A stretch of 26,867 bases of DNA, taken from positions 1 through 26,867 of the forward strand of contig JAJDCF010000010.1 of assembly GCA_029260955.1 (NCBI GenBank), written 5' to 3'. The position numbers and the translations under genes were made by a program. Under the pieces are notes generated by a model that was not told where the DNA came from, did no database searches, and saw only the letters and a list, made by a program, of their open reading frames with translations. Below are positions 1 to 7,516 of the stretch, piece by piece (positions within the stretch are counted from its first letter, which is position 1; each line of letters starts with the position of its first letter). This DNA is from Patescibacteria group bacterium (GTDB lineage Bacteria > Patescibacteriota > Gracilibacteria > UM-FILTER-43-11).

Positions 1-11
1 GAAATTGAATA

Positions 12-41
12 ACAAAAAAAACCACTCTTAGAAGCGGGGTT
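12..41 (-). terminator. Probable intrinsic terminator after rpsI
   Basis: Read on the minus strand, an imperfect hairpin (arms AACC and GGTT outside, CT..AG pairs inside, two mismatches) is followed at once by a run of eight T with the stem sharing its first two. It begins 10 bases after the rpsI stop codon, where the long leftward operon would be expected to end. The stem is not very GC-rich, so it may be leaky. Confidence 0.55.
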
Positions 42-51
42 CTTAATTTGT

Positions 52-498
52 TTAACGTTTAGCCCACTGAGGTGCTCTACGGGCTCTTTTAAGGCCGAAT
101 TTCTTCCTTTCTTTGACTCTTGAGTCTCGAGTAAGGAAACCAGCTTTCTTAAGCTGAGGACGAAGTTCTGGGTCATATTCGAGGAGTGCCTTAGAGATAC
201 CATGACGAACCGCATCAGCCTGAGAACTAACACCACCTCCTGTTACCAAAGCCGTGATATCAAAAAGCTTCATAGCATTAGCAAGCTTAAGAGGAGCCTT
301 CACACTAGGAATGAGCTCTCCAAAGAAGTAATCGGTAATATTCTTGTTATTTACAATAATCTCCCCTTTTCCATTTTCATACAAACGAACGCGAGCTACT
401 GAAGTCTTTCGCTTTCCGTTGGCATAGAAGTAATGCCCGTCCTTCTTCATAAGAGCATTCTTGTCTTCGGTGTTTTCTGCTTTCTTATCTTCAGCCAT
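52..498 (-). CDS. rpsI: 30S ribosomal protein S9 (uS9)
   Basis: 148 residues. S9 sits in the head of the small subunit and its basic C-terminal tail reaches the P-site tRNA. The conserved GKRKTSVARV stretch is at residues 28-37, and the C-terminus is the typical very basic tail ending in QWAKR. The first 20 or so residues are an acidic/lysine-rich extension that most S9 proteins lack. It starts 8 bases after the rplM stop and is the last gene of the leftward operon, as the rplM-rpsI pair usually is. No Shine-Dalgarno motif precedes the ATG. Identification is secure. Confidence 0.97.
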   Translation of the reverse strand: MAEDKKAENTEDKNALMKKDGHYFYANGKRKTSVARVRLYENGKGEIIVNNKNITDYFFGELIPSVKAPLKLANAMKLFDITALVTGGGVSSQADAVRHGISKALLEYDPELRPQLKKAGFLTRDSRVKERKKFGLKRARRAPQWAKR

Positions 499-506
499 GA
501 GTGAGA

Positions 507-944
507 TTAAATTTTAAGGGTAATAGGATTTTGGCCAGAATGTTTGTGTTCCTCACCTGCATATACATGAAGTTTGGCCATAATATGCTTCTTTAATCGA
601 TTTTTTGGAATCATACCAGCAACAGCCTCAGTCAAAATTCTTTTAGGATGCTTCTCTTTGATCGTAGCGTAAGGCACACGCTTCAAATGACCAAGATAAC
701 CGGAGTGGCTAATATACTCTTTCTGAGATTCCTTCTTACCGGTCAAACGAACCTTTTCTGCGTTGATAACAACTACATAATCTCCCATATCCATATGAGG
801 AGCAAAACTAGGCTTGTTCTTTCCACGAAGTACTACAGCAATCTCGGTAGCAATACGTCCAACCACCTTATCAGTGGCATCAACGATGTACCATTTCTTG
901 TCAGATTTAGACTGAACCTTTGGTGTAAATGTTTTCTGAGTCAT
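507..944 (-). CDS. rplM: 50S ribosomal protein L13 (uL13)
   Basis: 145 residues, the usual length. L13 is an early-assembly protein of the large subunit that binds 23S rRNA. Recognised by WYIVDATDKVVGRIATEIA near residues 18-36, GDYVVVINAEKVRLTGKK near 54-71, and the YISHSGYLG..K motif near 77-88. It lies 15 bases after rplQ and 8 before rpsI, so it is fused to the alpha operon here rather than forming a separate rplM-rpsI operon. I see no convincing promoter in the 15-base gap. Secure call. Confidence 0.97.
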   Translation of the reverse strand: MTQKTFTPKVQSKSDKKWYIVDATDKVVGRIATEIAVVLRGKNKPSFAPHMDMGDYVVVINAEKVRLTGKKESQKEYISHSGYLGHLKRVPYATIKEKHPKRILTEAVAGMIPKNRLKKHIMAKLHVYAGEEHKHSGQNPITLKI

Positions 945-959
945 AATTAGGGCTTTCTA

Positions 960-1313
960 TTATACCAATTCAATTTGAACCATGGGAGCCGCATCTCCCG
1001 CTCTGAATCCAAGTGGGATAATACGGAGGAAACCAGAGCTTCTTTCTTTGTAACGTTCGAGTAACTCACGAGTCAGCTTCTTAGTTGCATTCTTATCCAT
1101 CAGATAAGCATTCAAGGTGCGAGTAGCTAAAGGAAGATCTTGAGACTTAGCTTTGTTAATTAACTTTTCTACAATTGGCTTAACGAGCTTGGCCTTACTT
1201 TTGGTCGTTTTCACTTTCTCGTAGAGAATAATGCTGGTAGCAAGGTTTCTGGTCATCGAATTTAGATGAGCTTCGTCTCTATTAAGCCTTTTGGATTTTA
1301 CTCTGTGTCTCAT
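960..1313 (-). CDS. rplQ: 50S ribosomal protein L17 (bL17)
   Basis: 117 residues, close to the family's usual bacterial core length. L17 binds near the peptide exit tunnel opening of the large subunit. The start MRHRVKSKRLNRDEAHLNSM is the characteristic MRHR..LgR...HR.A-type N-terminus, followed by the lysine-rich KVKTTKSKAKLVKPIVEKLI stretch. It lies 21 bases after rpoA, the normal rpoA-rplQ order. No Shine-Dalgarno sequence is visible before the ATG. Secure call. Confidence 0.97.
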   Translation of the reverse strand: MRHRVKSKRLNRDEAHLNSMTRNLATSIILYEKVKTTKSKAKLVKPIVEKLINKAKSQDLPLATRTLNAYLMDKNATKKLTRELLERYKERSSGFLRIIPLGFRAGDAAPMVQIELV

Positions 1314-1334
1314 GGAATATTAGGTCTAGGGTTC

Positions 1335-2339
1335 TTAAGATAATAATTCACCAATGTCACTTCCATCATCCTGAATGGCCAAGCCACGGGTAGCCAATGC
1401 ATCAGCCACTTCGGTCATAGCCTTCTTACCAAATCCTCGGAAGTTAGATAATTTGCTAGGTGTGCACTTAACAAGCTGTTCAATGGACCCAATGCCACCA
1501 TTGATCAAAGCATTAAGTGTACGTGGAGAGAAATTCAGAATTTCAATAGGTGTGTAAGTCTCTTTCTTGGACTCCTCTTCCTGCTCCTCGACTTCTTTCT
1601 CCTTAACTGTATCAACATCTGAACGGAAATCAGGCTCTACATCATCTTCATCCATAAGGAAGAGATCAAAATAAGACTTGAGCACACTAGAAGTGAACTT
1701 AAGAGCGTCATCAGGAGTAATTGAGCTGTTTGTCTCAATCTCGATCATCAAGTTGTCCAAGTTTGTCATCTTACCTACACGAGCACTGGTCACATCGTAA
1801 CGCACCTTAATAACAGGTGAGTAGATAGCATCAATTTGAATGAGCCCAATATCTTTCTTATCTTTTTTGCGAAGCGTTGCAGGAACATAGCCCACACCCT
1901 TTTCTATCACCAATTCCATATTCAGTTTTGCTCCTTTCTTTGTGATATGAGTGATAACTAGATCTGGATTCAGAATTTCGATATCACTGGAATGCTCAAT
2001 GTCCTTAGCCGTCACAGGACCTTCTTTACTAACAGAAATCTTGACGGTCTCAGGATCTTTAGAATGCTTATTAATTTGAACGAGCTTTAGATTGAGAAGA
2101 ATATCCAACATACTATCCTGTACACCGGCAATAGTAGAATATTCGTGGGTGATACCATCTATTTTAGCAGCTGTAATAGCCGCACCTGGCAAAGATGAAA
2201 GTAAAACTCTACGAAACGCATTACCCAAAGTCATGCCATATCCAGATGGCAAAGGGCTGATGCTGAAAACTGCGCGATTCTTATCACTTGATTCGATTTT
2301 GATCTTAGGCAAACCGATCTCTTCTTGGATAATATGCAT
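1335..2339 (-). CDS. rpoA: DNA-directed RNA polymerase alpha subunit
   Basis: 334 residues, normal length. Alpha dimerises to nucleate RNA polymerase assembly, and its C-terminal domain contacts promoter DNA and activators. The N-terminal domain (about 1-230) has the conserved PSGYGMTLGNAFRRVLLSSL motif (residues 31-50), GAAITAAKIDGITHEYS and the later TNSSITPDDAL segment. An acidic linker (about 234-260, rich in E and K) joins it to the C-terminal helix-hairpin-helix domain (about 261-322, with SPRTLNALINGGIGSIEQL). It lies between rpsD and rplQ as in a standard alpha operon. Both domains are intact. Confidence 0.98.
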   Translation of the reverse strand: MHIIQEEIGLPKIKIESSDKNRAVFSISPLPSGYGMTLGNAFRRVLLSSLPGAAITAAKIDGITHEYSTIAGVQDSMLDILLNLKLVQINKHSKDPETVKISVSKEGPVTAKDIEHSSDIEILNPDLVITHITKKGAKLNMELVIEKGVGYVPATLRKKDKKDIGLIQIDAIYSPVIKVRYDVTSARVGKMTNLDNLMIEIETNSSITPDDALKFTSSVLKSYFDLFLMDEDDVEPDFRSDVDTVKEKEVEEQEEESKKETYTPIEILNFSPRTLNALINGGIGSIEQLVKCTPSKLSNFRGFGKKAMTEVADALATRGLAIQDDGSDIGELLS

Positions 2340-2357
2340 AGCATTTGGATTAAATAA

Positions 2358-2963
2358 TTAGCGGGAGTAGAACTCCACAATGAGCTGGCTATCAATGCTC
2401 TTTTCCAAATCGTCTTGCTCTGGAAGCGCCAGTACTTCCAAAGACAGTTTTTTCAAATCAACTTTCAGCCATTTAGGAGAGAAATCCTTGACTGAATCCA
2501 AATCTGCATAAAGGGGAGACTTTTTGAACTTTTCTACAATTTCAATCTTGTCTCCTGGACGAACAAGAATGGATGGAATATCCACTCGTCGACCGTTGAG
2601 CTTAAAGTGACCATGAGTCACCATTTGGCGAGCTTGAGGTCGGGTCACAGCTATCTGTGATACGTAAATAATGTTATCAAGCCTTCTTTCAAAAAGTCGT
2701 AGGAAGTTCTGACCAGTATCACCAGGTTGGGACATAGCCTTCTTCATGTAATTAGATGACTGTTTCTCAGAAACTCCGAAAATGTATCGAGCTTTCTGCT
2801 TTTCGTCTAACTGACGACCATATTCACTTTTCTTAGAAAACTTAGCACCGTGTACTCCAGGCTTACTCTGACGATTTCTGAGAATCTTTGTGTACTTTTC
2901 GGTACCGAAGAGATTGACTCCTAGTCTTCTGCACAGCTTTGCTTTAGGTCCAGTGTATCTCAT
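2358..2963 (-). CDS. rpsD: 30S ribosomal protein S4 (uS4)
   Basis: 201 residues. S4 is a primary 16S rRNA binder that starts assembly of the 5' domain, and in many bacteria it represses its own operon. The start MRYTGPKAKLCRRLGVNLFG is typical, and the S4 RNA-binding domain runs from about 93 to 155 (RLDNIIYVSQIA, then ARQMVTHGHFKLNGRRVDIP). Only Cys11 remains of the N-terminal zinc cysteines seen in some S4 proteins, so this is the zinc-free form. Gaps are 14 bases from rpsK and 18 to rpoA. Secure call. Confidence 0.98.
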   Translation of the reverse strand: MRYTGPKAKLCRRLGVNLFGTEKYTKILRNRQSKPGVHGAKFSKKSEYGRQLDEKQKARYIFGVSEKQSSNYMKKAMSQPGDTGQNFLRLFERRLDNIIYVSQIAVTRPQARQMVTHGHFKLNGRRVDIPSILVRPGDKIEIVEKFKKSPLYADLDSVKDFSPKWLKVDLKKLSLEVLALPEQDDLEKSIDSQLIVEFYSR

Positions 2964-2977
2964 AAATATTTTATAGA

Positions 2978-3370
2978 TTAAATGCGCCTTGCCTTCTTCT
3001 TTCTACAACCATTGTGAGGCTTAGGCGTTGTATCAAATATAGCCATCAGTTCCAAGCCTGCTGCCTGAAGCCCACGCACAGATTGTTCGCGGCCAGTACC
3101 CACACCCTTTATATATACCCTTACCTTCTTAACTCCGTAAGGAGCTGCTTTTTCCATCAATTTCTCAGCAGTTATTGTAGCTGCATAAGGCGTAGACTTT
3201 CTTGAGCCCTTAAAGCCACTGGCACCAGCACTTGCCTGGGCCAAAACTTTGCCATCAAGGTCTGTCAGGGACATGAGTGTGTTGTTGTAAGAGGCCGTAA
3301 CATATACGTTCGCCTCAGGAACCATCTTCCTTACCTTCTTTGAACTCTTTTTCACGACTTTATCAGCCAT
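2978..3370 (-). CDS. rpsK: 30S ribosomal protein S11 (uS11)
   Basis: 130 residues, usual length. S11 lies on the platform of the small subunit near the E site and the Shine-Dalgarno:anti-Shine-Dalgarno helix. Visible family motifs are NVYVTASYNNTLMSLTDLDG near residue 21, ASAGASGFKGSRKSTPYAA near 46-64, and the C-terminal DTTPKPHNGCRKKKARRI, a normal ending. It is 25 bases after rpsM and 14 before rpsD. As elsewhere in the cluster there is no Shine-Dalgarno motif before the ATG. Confidence 0.98.
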   Translation of the reverse strand: MADKVVKKSSKKVRKMVPEANVYVTASYNNTLMSLTDLDGKVLAQASAGASGFKGSRKSTPYAATITAEKLMEKAAPYGVKKVRVYIKGVGTGREQSVRGLQAAGLELMAIFDTTPKPHNGCRKKKARRI

Positions 3371-3395
3371 AATAATTTATAGTAATTAACCTGTA

Positions 3396-3776
3396 TTATT
3401 TCTTAGCAATTTTGAGCTTTCCGCTACCCATAGTCTTCTTTTTACCACGTTTAGTTCGGGCATTAGTTTTAGTACGCTGACCACGGACAGGCAGATGCCT
3501 GCGATGGCGAAAACCTCGGTAGGTACCAATTTCTTGTAAACGCTTGATATCATCACCAGTTTGCCTCCTAAGATCACCCTCGGTAATAATCTGTCCAACT
3601 GCATCACGAATCTTCTGCTCCTCATCAGGAGTCAAATTCTCAACCTTGGTGTCAAGATTAATTTTAAGCTGATTTAATAGCTTCTTACTCGTATTTCTTC
3701 CGATTCCATAAACATAAGTAAGAGCAATTTCTATGCGTTTTCCCTTGGGTAGATTCACACCGGCAATTCTTGCCAT
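3396..3776 (-). CDS. rpsM: 30S ribosomal protein S13 (uS13)
   Basis: 126 residues, usual length. S13 is in the head of the small subunit, forms intersubunit bridges and touches P-site tRNA through its basic tail. The N-terminus MARIAGVNLPKGKRIEIALT and the following YGIGR motif are diagnostic, as is the C-terminal RGFRHRRHLPVRGQRTKTNA segment with its basic tail. It follows rpmJ by 39 bases and precedes rpsK, the standard alpha-operon order. Another open frame at 3386-3625 on the same strand is only a shadow of it. Confidence 0.98.
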   Translation of the reverse strand: MARIAGVNLPKGKRIEIALTYVYGIGRNTSKKLLNQLKINLDTKVENLTPDEEQKIRDAVGQIITEGDLRRQTGDDIKRLQEIGTYRGFRHRRHLPVRGQRTKTNARTKRGKKKTMGSGKLKIAKK

Positions 3777-3815
3777 AACTGTAAGAAAAATTAAATAAAA
3801 GCGTCAATTAACGTT

Positions 3816-3932
3816 TTAGCCCTGTCTTTGTTTATGTTTTTTGGAGCGGGGACAGATAACTCTGACAACCCCCTTTCTTTTGATTACTCGGCAGTATTCA
3901 CACATTTTCTTTACGGATGCTCTAACTTTCAT
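3816..3932 (-). CDS. rpmJ: 50S ribosomal protein L36 (bL36), zinc-binding form
   Basis: 38 residues, found by translating the gap between infA and rpsM. The start is MKVRASVKKMCEYCRVIKRK, followed by GVVRVICPRSKKHKQRQG. Zinc ligands Cys11, Cys14, Cys27 and His33 are all present, so this is the zinc-containing form of L36, the smallest ribosomal protein, which stabilises the large-subunit rRNA near the factor-binding side. Its place between infA (24-base gap) and rpsM (39-base gap) is the standard one. The ATG and TAA stop are both clear. Confidence 0.97.
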   Translation of the reverse strand: MKVRASVKKMCEYCRVIKRKGVVRVICPRSKKHKQRQG

Positions 3933-3956
3933 GGCGATCAGATGTTGATAAAAAAA

Positions 3957-4202
3957 CTATTGAGTCTTTCTGACGGTGGGTTGTCTGTAAATGATTCGCC
4001 CTTTTGTCAGATCATAAGGGGTCATTTCGACCGTCACGACATCTCCTGGTAAAATTCGGATGTAATTCATTCGGATCTTGCCAGAAATGTGTGCAGTAAT
4101 TGTATGGCCTTTATAATTGTCTCCAATTAGCTCAACCTTGAAATTCGCATTAGAAAGGGCTTCAACGACCTTTCCCTCTACCTCGATTACTTCCTTGGCC
4201 AT
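3957..4202 (-). CDS. infA: Translation initiation factor IF-1
   Basis: 81 residues forming a single S1/OB-fold domain. IF-1 occupies the A site of the small subunit during initiation and helps IF-2 and IF-3. Typical motifs are the N-terminal EGKVVEALSNANFKVEL, then GHTITAHISGKIRMNYIRIL and PGDVVTVEMTPYDLTKGRI. The C-terminus QPTVRKTQ makes it a little longer than the usual 72 residues. It follows the 112-base gap after map, which holds hairpins described separately, and precedes rpmJ. Confidence 0.97.
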   Translation of the reverse strand: MAKEVIEVEGKVVEALSNANFKVELIGDNYKGHTITAHISGKIRMNYIRILPGDVVTVEMTPYDLTKGRIIYRQPTVRKTQ

Positions 4203-4214
4203 AAATAAATTGAT

Positions 4215-4243
4215 TTACGTGAGCGTAAGCTGTAATAGCTTAC
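4215..4243 (-). other. Two mutually exclusive hairpins in the infA leader
   Basis: The infA leader contains a perfect 7-bp stem (GTAAGCT, loop of 5, AGCTTAC, at 4225-4243) that overlaps a second 5-bp stem (TTACG, loop of 4, CGTAA, at 4215-4228). They share bases 4225-4228, so only one can form at a time. They end 13 bases before the infA ATG. No T-run follows on the minus strand, so neither is an obvious terminator. A role in mRNA processing or in access to the start is inference only. Confidence 0.45.
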
Positions 4244-4314
4244 ATAATCAAAGCCGCGATATCAAGCGAATTTAGGGCTTTTTTCTTTTTATCTAGACAA
4301 AACAATATTTTATT

Positions 4315-5070
4315 TTAATATGCCAAAATTTCATGCCCAGTTTCAGTGACCAAAACAGTCTCTTCAAAATGAGCTGAAAGGCTTTTGTCTGCGGTAAAAA
4401 GCGTCCATTTGTCCTTAGCCGTCTTAATGTCACCGTAACCCATGGACGAAATCGGTTCAATCGCCAAAACCATCCCTGGTTTCATGGTAGGTCCTGTGCC
4501 CTTCACACCAGCATTCATGATTTCTGGAGGTTCATGTAGGTTATGACCCACTCCATGCCCCGTACACTCAATAACGGGCTCATAATCAAAGCGTTCCAAG
4601 GTTGCCTGTATGGCTGCAGAAATATCACCTATTTTGCCACCTGGGCGTACTTGCTTAACACCTTGCCTTAAAGACTCTTTGGTTACTTTGACAAACTGTC
4701 TAACTTCGTGAGGTACATCGCCAATGATAAAGGTTCTACAAGCATCTGTATGAAGACCTTTGTAATAAACACCACAATCGAGGCCAATAATATCGCCATC
4801 CTTTAAAACTCGATCAGAGGAAGGGATACCATGAACCGCCTCTTCGTTTATGGATGCACAAAGAGACCCTGTAAAACCACGATAGCCCTTAAAACCAGGC
4901 GTACAACCCTCATGGCTGCGAATAAACTTCTCAGCAATATCATCGAGCTCTTTGGTCGAAATACCAATTTTGACCGATTCAGCGAGTAGATCAAGCGTTT
5001 TAGTCAAAATACTGCCAGCATGACGCATGGCTTCGATTTCTTCCGATGTTTTTATGATGATATCTCCCAT
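4315..5070 (-). CDS. map: Methionine aminopeptidase, type I
   Basis: 251 residues, the usual size for the bacterial type I enzyme, which removes the initiator methionine from new proteins in the cytosol using a two-metal centre. All five metal ligands are visible by comparison with the E. coli enzyme: Asp98 (GLDCG), Asp109 (HTDA), His172 (GHGVGH), Glu205 (AIEP) and Glu236 (HFEET). The substrate-binding histidines match His80 (VHGIP) and His179 (NLHEPPE). Its ATG follows the adk TAA directly, with no bases between, suggesting coupled translation. The secY-adk-map-infA order is standard. Confidence 0.97.
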   Translation of the reverse strand: MGDIIIKTSEEIEAMRHAGSILTKTLDLLAESVKIGISTKELDDIAEKFIRSHEGCTPGFKGYRGFTGSLCASINEEAVHGIPSSDRVLKDGDIIGLDCGVYYKGLHTDACRTFIIGDVPHEVRQFVKVTKESLRQGVKQVRPGGKIGDISAAIQATLERFDYEPVIECTGHGVGHNLHEPPEIMNAGVKGTGPTMKPGMVLAIEPISSMGYGDIKTAKDKWTLFTADKSLSAHFEETVLVTETGHEILAY

Positions 5071-5712
5071 TTATGAGAATAGGTAACCTGCCTTCTCAAT
5101 CATTTCTTCCGTTACATCTGGAATAGCCTGTTCTCCGTCCACCTCGATTAAACGGTCTCTTTTATAAAAATGTTGAATGACCGGCATAGTTTCAGTTTTG
5201 AAGTTGTGAATCCTCTTGCTGATGCTATCCAGGTTACTATCATCACTTCTGGTGACTAATTCACCACCACATTCACTACAAGATGCACCCTTATAAAAAG
5301 CCGGATAGATCTCCTTACAACCCACACACATTCGCCTTTTCGTTAACCTTTCAATAGCTTCATGTTCAGAAATCTTAATATCGAGAGCAAACGCATCTCG
5401 CCCATGGGAGCCAAGTAAAGCCAAAAGTGCCTCAGTCTGATGCATAGTTCTAGGAATGCCGTCAAAAAGAATATTCTGCTCCTTTGCCTCACCTTCCAAA
5501 AACCGCTCTACCACCTTCATAATAATCTCATCACTTACCAGATTCCCACTTTCAACGGTATCCTTGATCAAATTCCCCAATTCACTCTTGGAAGCGATCA
5601 TAGTACGTAATGCTCCCCCCATCTCAAAAACCTTGAGCCCATACCGTTCAGCTAAAATCTTGCCCTGAGTCCCTTTCCCAGACCCTTGCATTCCAAACAA
5701 TATAATGTCCAT
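5071..5712 (-). CDS. adk: Adenylate kinase with zinc-binding LID
   Basis: 213 residues, usual length. It catalyses ATP + AMP to 2 ADP in the cytosol. The P-loop GMQGSGKGT is at residues 7-15 and the AMP-site motif FDGIPRT at 83-89 (family FDGFPRT). The LID carries four cysteines in two CxxC pairs (Cys129/Cys132 and Cys145/Cys148), the structural zinc site seen in many Gram-positive-type enzymes and absent in E. coli Adk. It lies 27 bases after secY and abuts map. Confidence 0.97.
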   Translation of the reverse strand: MDIILFGMQGSGKGTQGKILAERYGLKVFEMGGALRTMIASKSELGNLIKDTVESGNLVSDEIIMKVVERFLEGEAKEQNILFDGIPRTMHQTEALLALLGSHGRDAFALDIKISEHEAIERLTKRRMCVGCKEIYPAFYKGASCSECGGELVTRSDDSNLDSISKRIHNFKTETMPVIQHFYKRDRLIEVDGEQAIPDVTEEMIEKAGYLFS

Positions 5713-5739
5713 GGGAGTTATATTAAAGGTTTCAGAAAC

Positions 5740-7047
5740 TTAGTATAGCTTGTCATAATCGTGCATCACCAACTGAGAGTCGATCTGACGAATGAGCTCA
5801 AGAACTACTCCAACCACGATAATCAAACCGGAACCAGTAATAATAAGGTCACTGGAAGATAGAGTGGTGTACTTTGTAAACAAAATAGGTATAACTGCCA
5901 CTGCAGCAAGGAAAGTACCTCCAAAGAGGTTCAGATGACTGGAAACTCTCGCTAAGAAGTCAGCCGTTTGAGAACCCGGACGAATACCAGGGATAAATCC
6001 TCCACGCTTCTGAATGTTCTCGGCAACTTGTTCTGGATTAAATGTAACACTGACGTAGAAATAGGAGAATGCGACGATCAGAAGGAAGTAAACAACCATG
6101 TAAACATATGTCGGATTGGTCGCGTCAAAGTATCTCAGAATGAAATCAGCTACTCCTTGCAATCTAGCAGAGGCGGAAGCCCTAAAAAACTGAGCAACCA
6201 CTGATGGGAAGGTCATCATGGAGATAGCGAAGATGATCGGGATCATTCCTGCCTGATTCACACGAATAGGAAGACCCGCTTTTTCACCCTTACCACCCGT
6301 AGCTCGCGTGGCATAAGTAATGGGGATATTTCGCTGCCCTTCAGCAACAATCACCACAAACATAAGCATGACGACGGTGAGTATGACAAAAACAATGAAA
6401 TGGCTCAATTTAGTGGTATCTCCACCCTGCGCAATCCCAAGCATACGACCCACAATGGTCGGCATACCAGAAATAATACTGGCGAAGATCAAAAGACTAA
6501 TACCGTTCCCAAGTCCACCCTCAGTAATGAGCTCACCGAGCCACATCAAAAATAGCGTACCCGCTGTAACAATGATCATAATAGGAATAACAACTGTAGG
6601 ATCAGTCACGCTAGAGATAAGCGGTGCACCAGCACCTTGAGAACTCTGATTCAAAAGAATGATCATCCCGTAAGACTGCAAAAGAGCAAAAGGAATAGTA
6701 AGTATGCGAGTGTACTGATTGATTTTTCGTCGTCCTTCCATGCCTTCTTTTGAAAGCGCTTCAAGCTTAGGAATAACCACGGTCATCAGCTGAAGAATAA
6801 TAGAGGCATTGATATAAGGTGAAAGCCCCATGAGTACGATGGAAAAGCTTTCCATTGATCCACCCGTCAAAGCCGAGAACACACCAAGAAGATCATTCTG
6901 CTGAAAGATGTTATCAAGGGCAGCAAGATTAACTCCTGGCACAGTGATATGAGCCGCTAATCTAAAAACAATCAAGATAAATAGCGTAAAGAGAATCTTC
7001 TTTCTAAGGGTCTTTGATCGCCAGATTTGATGCAGATATTTAAACAA
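5740..7047 (-). CDS. secY: Sec translocon subunit SecY
   Basis: 435 residues with about ten transmembrane segments: the channel of the general secretion pathway, working with SecE, SecG and SecA. Family signals include RKKILFTLFILIVFRLAAHI followed by TVPGVNL at the N-terminus, the plug region with LGLSPYINASIILQL-like sequence (here GLSPYINASI), GGLGNGISLLI and the C-terminal RGGFIPGIRPG loop. The start is TTG at 7045-7047: it gives the normal SecY N-terminus, a stop codon lies in frame eight codons upstream, and no ATG exists before the first membrane segment. Eight cytosines lie just upstream. The local Sec-dependent proteins encoded upstream would use this channel. Confidence 0.97.
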   Translation of the reverse strand: MFKYLHQIWRSKTLRKKILFTLFILIVFRLAAHITVPGVNLAALDNIFQQNDLLGVFSALTGGSMESFSIVLMGLSPYINASIILQLMTVVIPKLEALSKEGMEGRRKINQYTRILTIPFALLQSYGMIILLNQSSQGAGAPLISSVTDPTVVIPIMIIVTAGTLFLMWLGELITEGGLGNGISLLIFASIISGMPTIVGRMLGIAQGGDTTKLSHFIVFVILTVVMLMFVVIVAEGQRNIPITYATRATGGKGEKAGLPIRVNQAGMIPIIFAISMMTFPSVVAQFFRASASARLQGVADFILRYFDATNPTYVYMVVYFLLIVAFSYFYVSVTFNPEQVAENIQKRGGFIPGIRPGSQTADFLARVSSHLNLFGGTFLAAVAVIPILFTKYTTLSSSDLIITGSGLIIVVGVVLELIRQIDSQLVMHDYDKLY

Positions 7048-7076
7048 AGTGGGGGGGGAGTTATTGATTGTTCAAA

Positions 7077-7514
7077 TTAAAGAACTTTACCGCCAGCAGC
7101 AATTACCTTTGCCTTGGCTGTCTTGGAAGCCTTTTGCACTTTAAGTACAATCTTTTTGGCCAATTTTCCATTACCAAGCACTTTAACAGGAACGTCTTTC
7201 TTAGCGACAAGTCTCTTTTCGAGAAGAGTCTGGATATTCACTTCAGTACCATCTTTAAAGTCATTGAGGCTGCCAACATTGACGACCTGAAAAATTACCT
7301 TATTTGGATTATTGAAACCTCGAAGCTTAGGTAGCCTGCTAATAAGAGGGGTTTGCCCCCCTTCAAAACCTGGGCGGACATTACCACTCTTTCTTTGTCC
7401 TTGTCCTTTACACCCGCGGCCACAATAAGTACCGCTACCAGAGGCATTGCCACGTCCAACACGCTTTCGCGTCTTTGTGGAACCTACCTTTGGTTTCATT
7501 GCATTGAGCTTCAT
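7077..7514 (-). CDS. rplO: 50S ribosomal protein L15 (uL15)
   Basis: 145 residues, usual length. L15 is a late-assembly large-subunit protein with a long N-terminal arm in the rRNA. Recognised by the glycine- and arginine-rich arm (RVGRGNASGSGTYCGRGCKG, residues 19-38) followed by GQRKSGNVRPGFEGGQTPL, then the globular domain. It starts only 2 bases after the rpsE stop, so the rpmD gene that usually lies between rpsE and rplO is absent. It is followed by secY as in a standard spc operon. Confidence 0.97.
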   Translation of the reverse strand: MKLNAMKPKVGSTKTRKRVGRGNASGSGTYCGRGCKGQGQRKSGNVRPGFEGGQTPLISRLPKLRGFNNPNKVIFQVVNVGSLNDFKDGTEVNIQTLLEKRLVAKKDVPVKVLGNGKLAKKIVLKVQKASKTAKAKVIAAGGKVL

Positions 7515-7516
7515 AA

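Noticed and set aside
945..959. TATAAT-like sequence near the rplQ stop as a promoter for rplM
   Set aside because: A good -10 match at the rplQ end lacks a -35 at a suitable distance.
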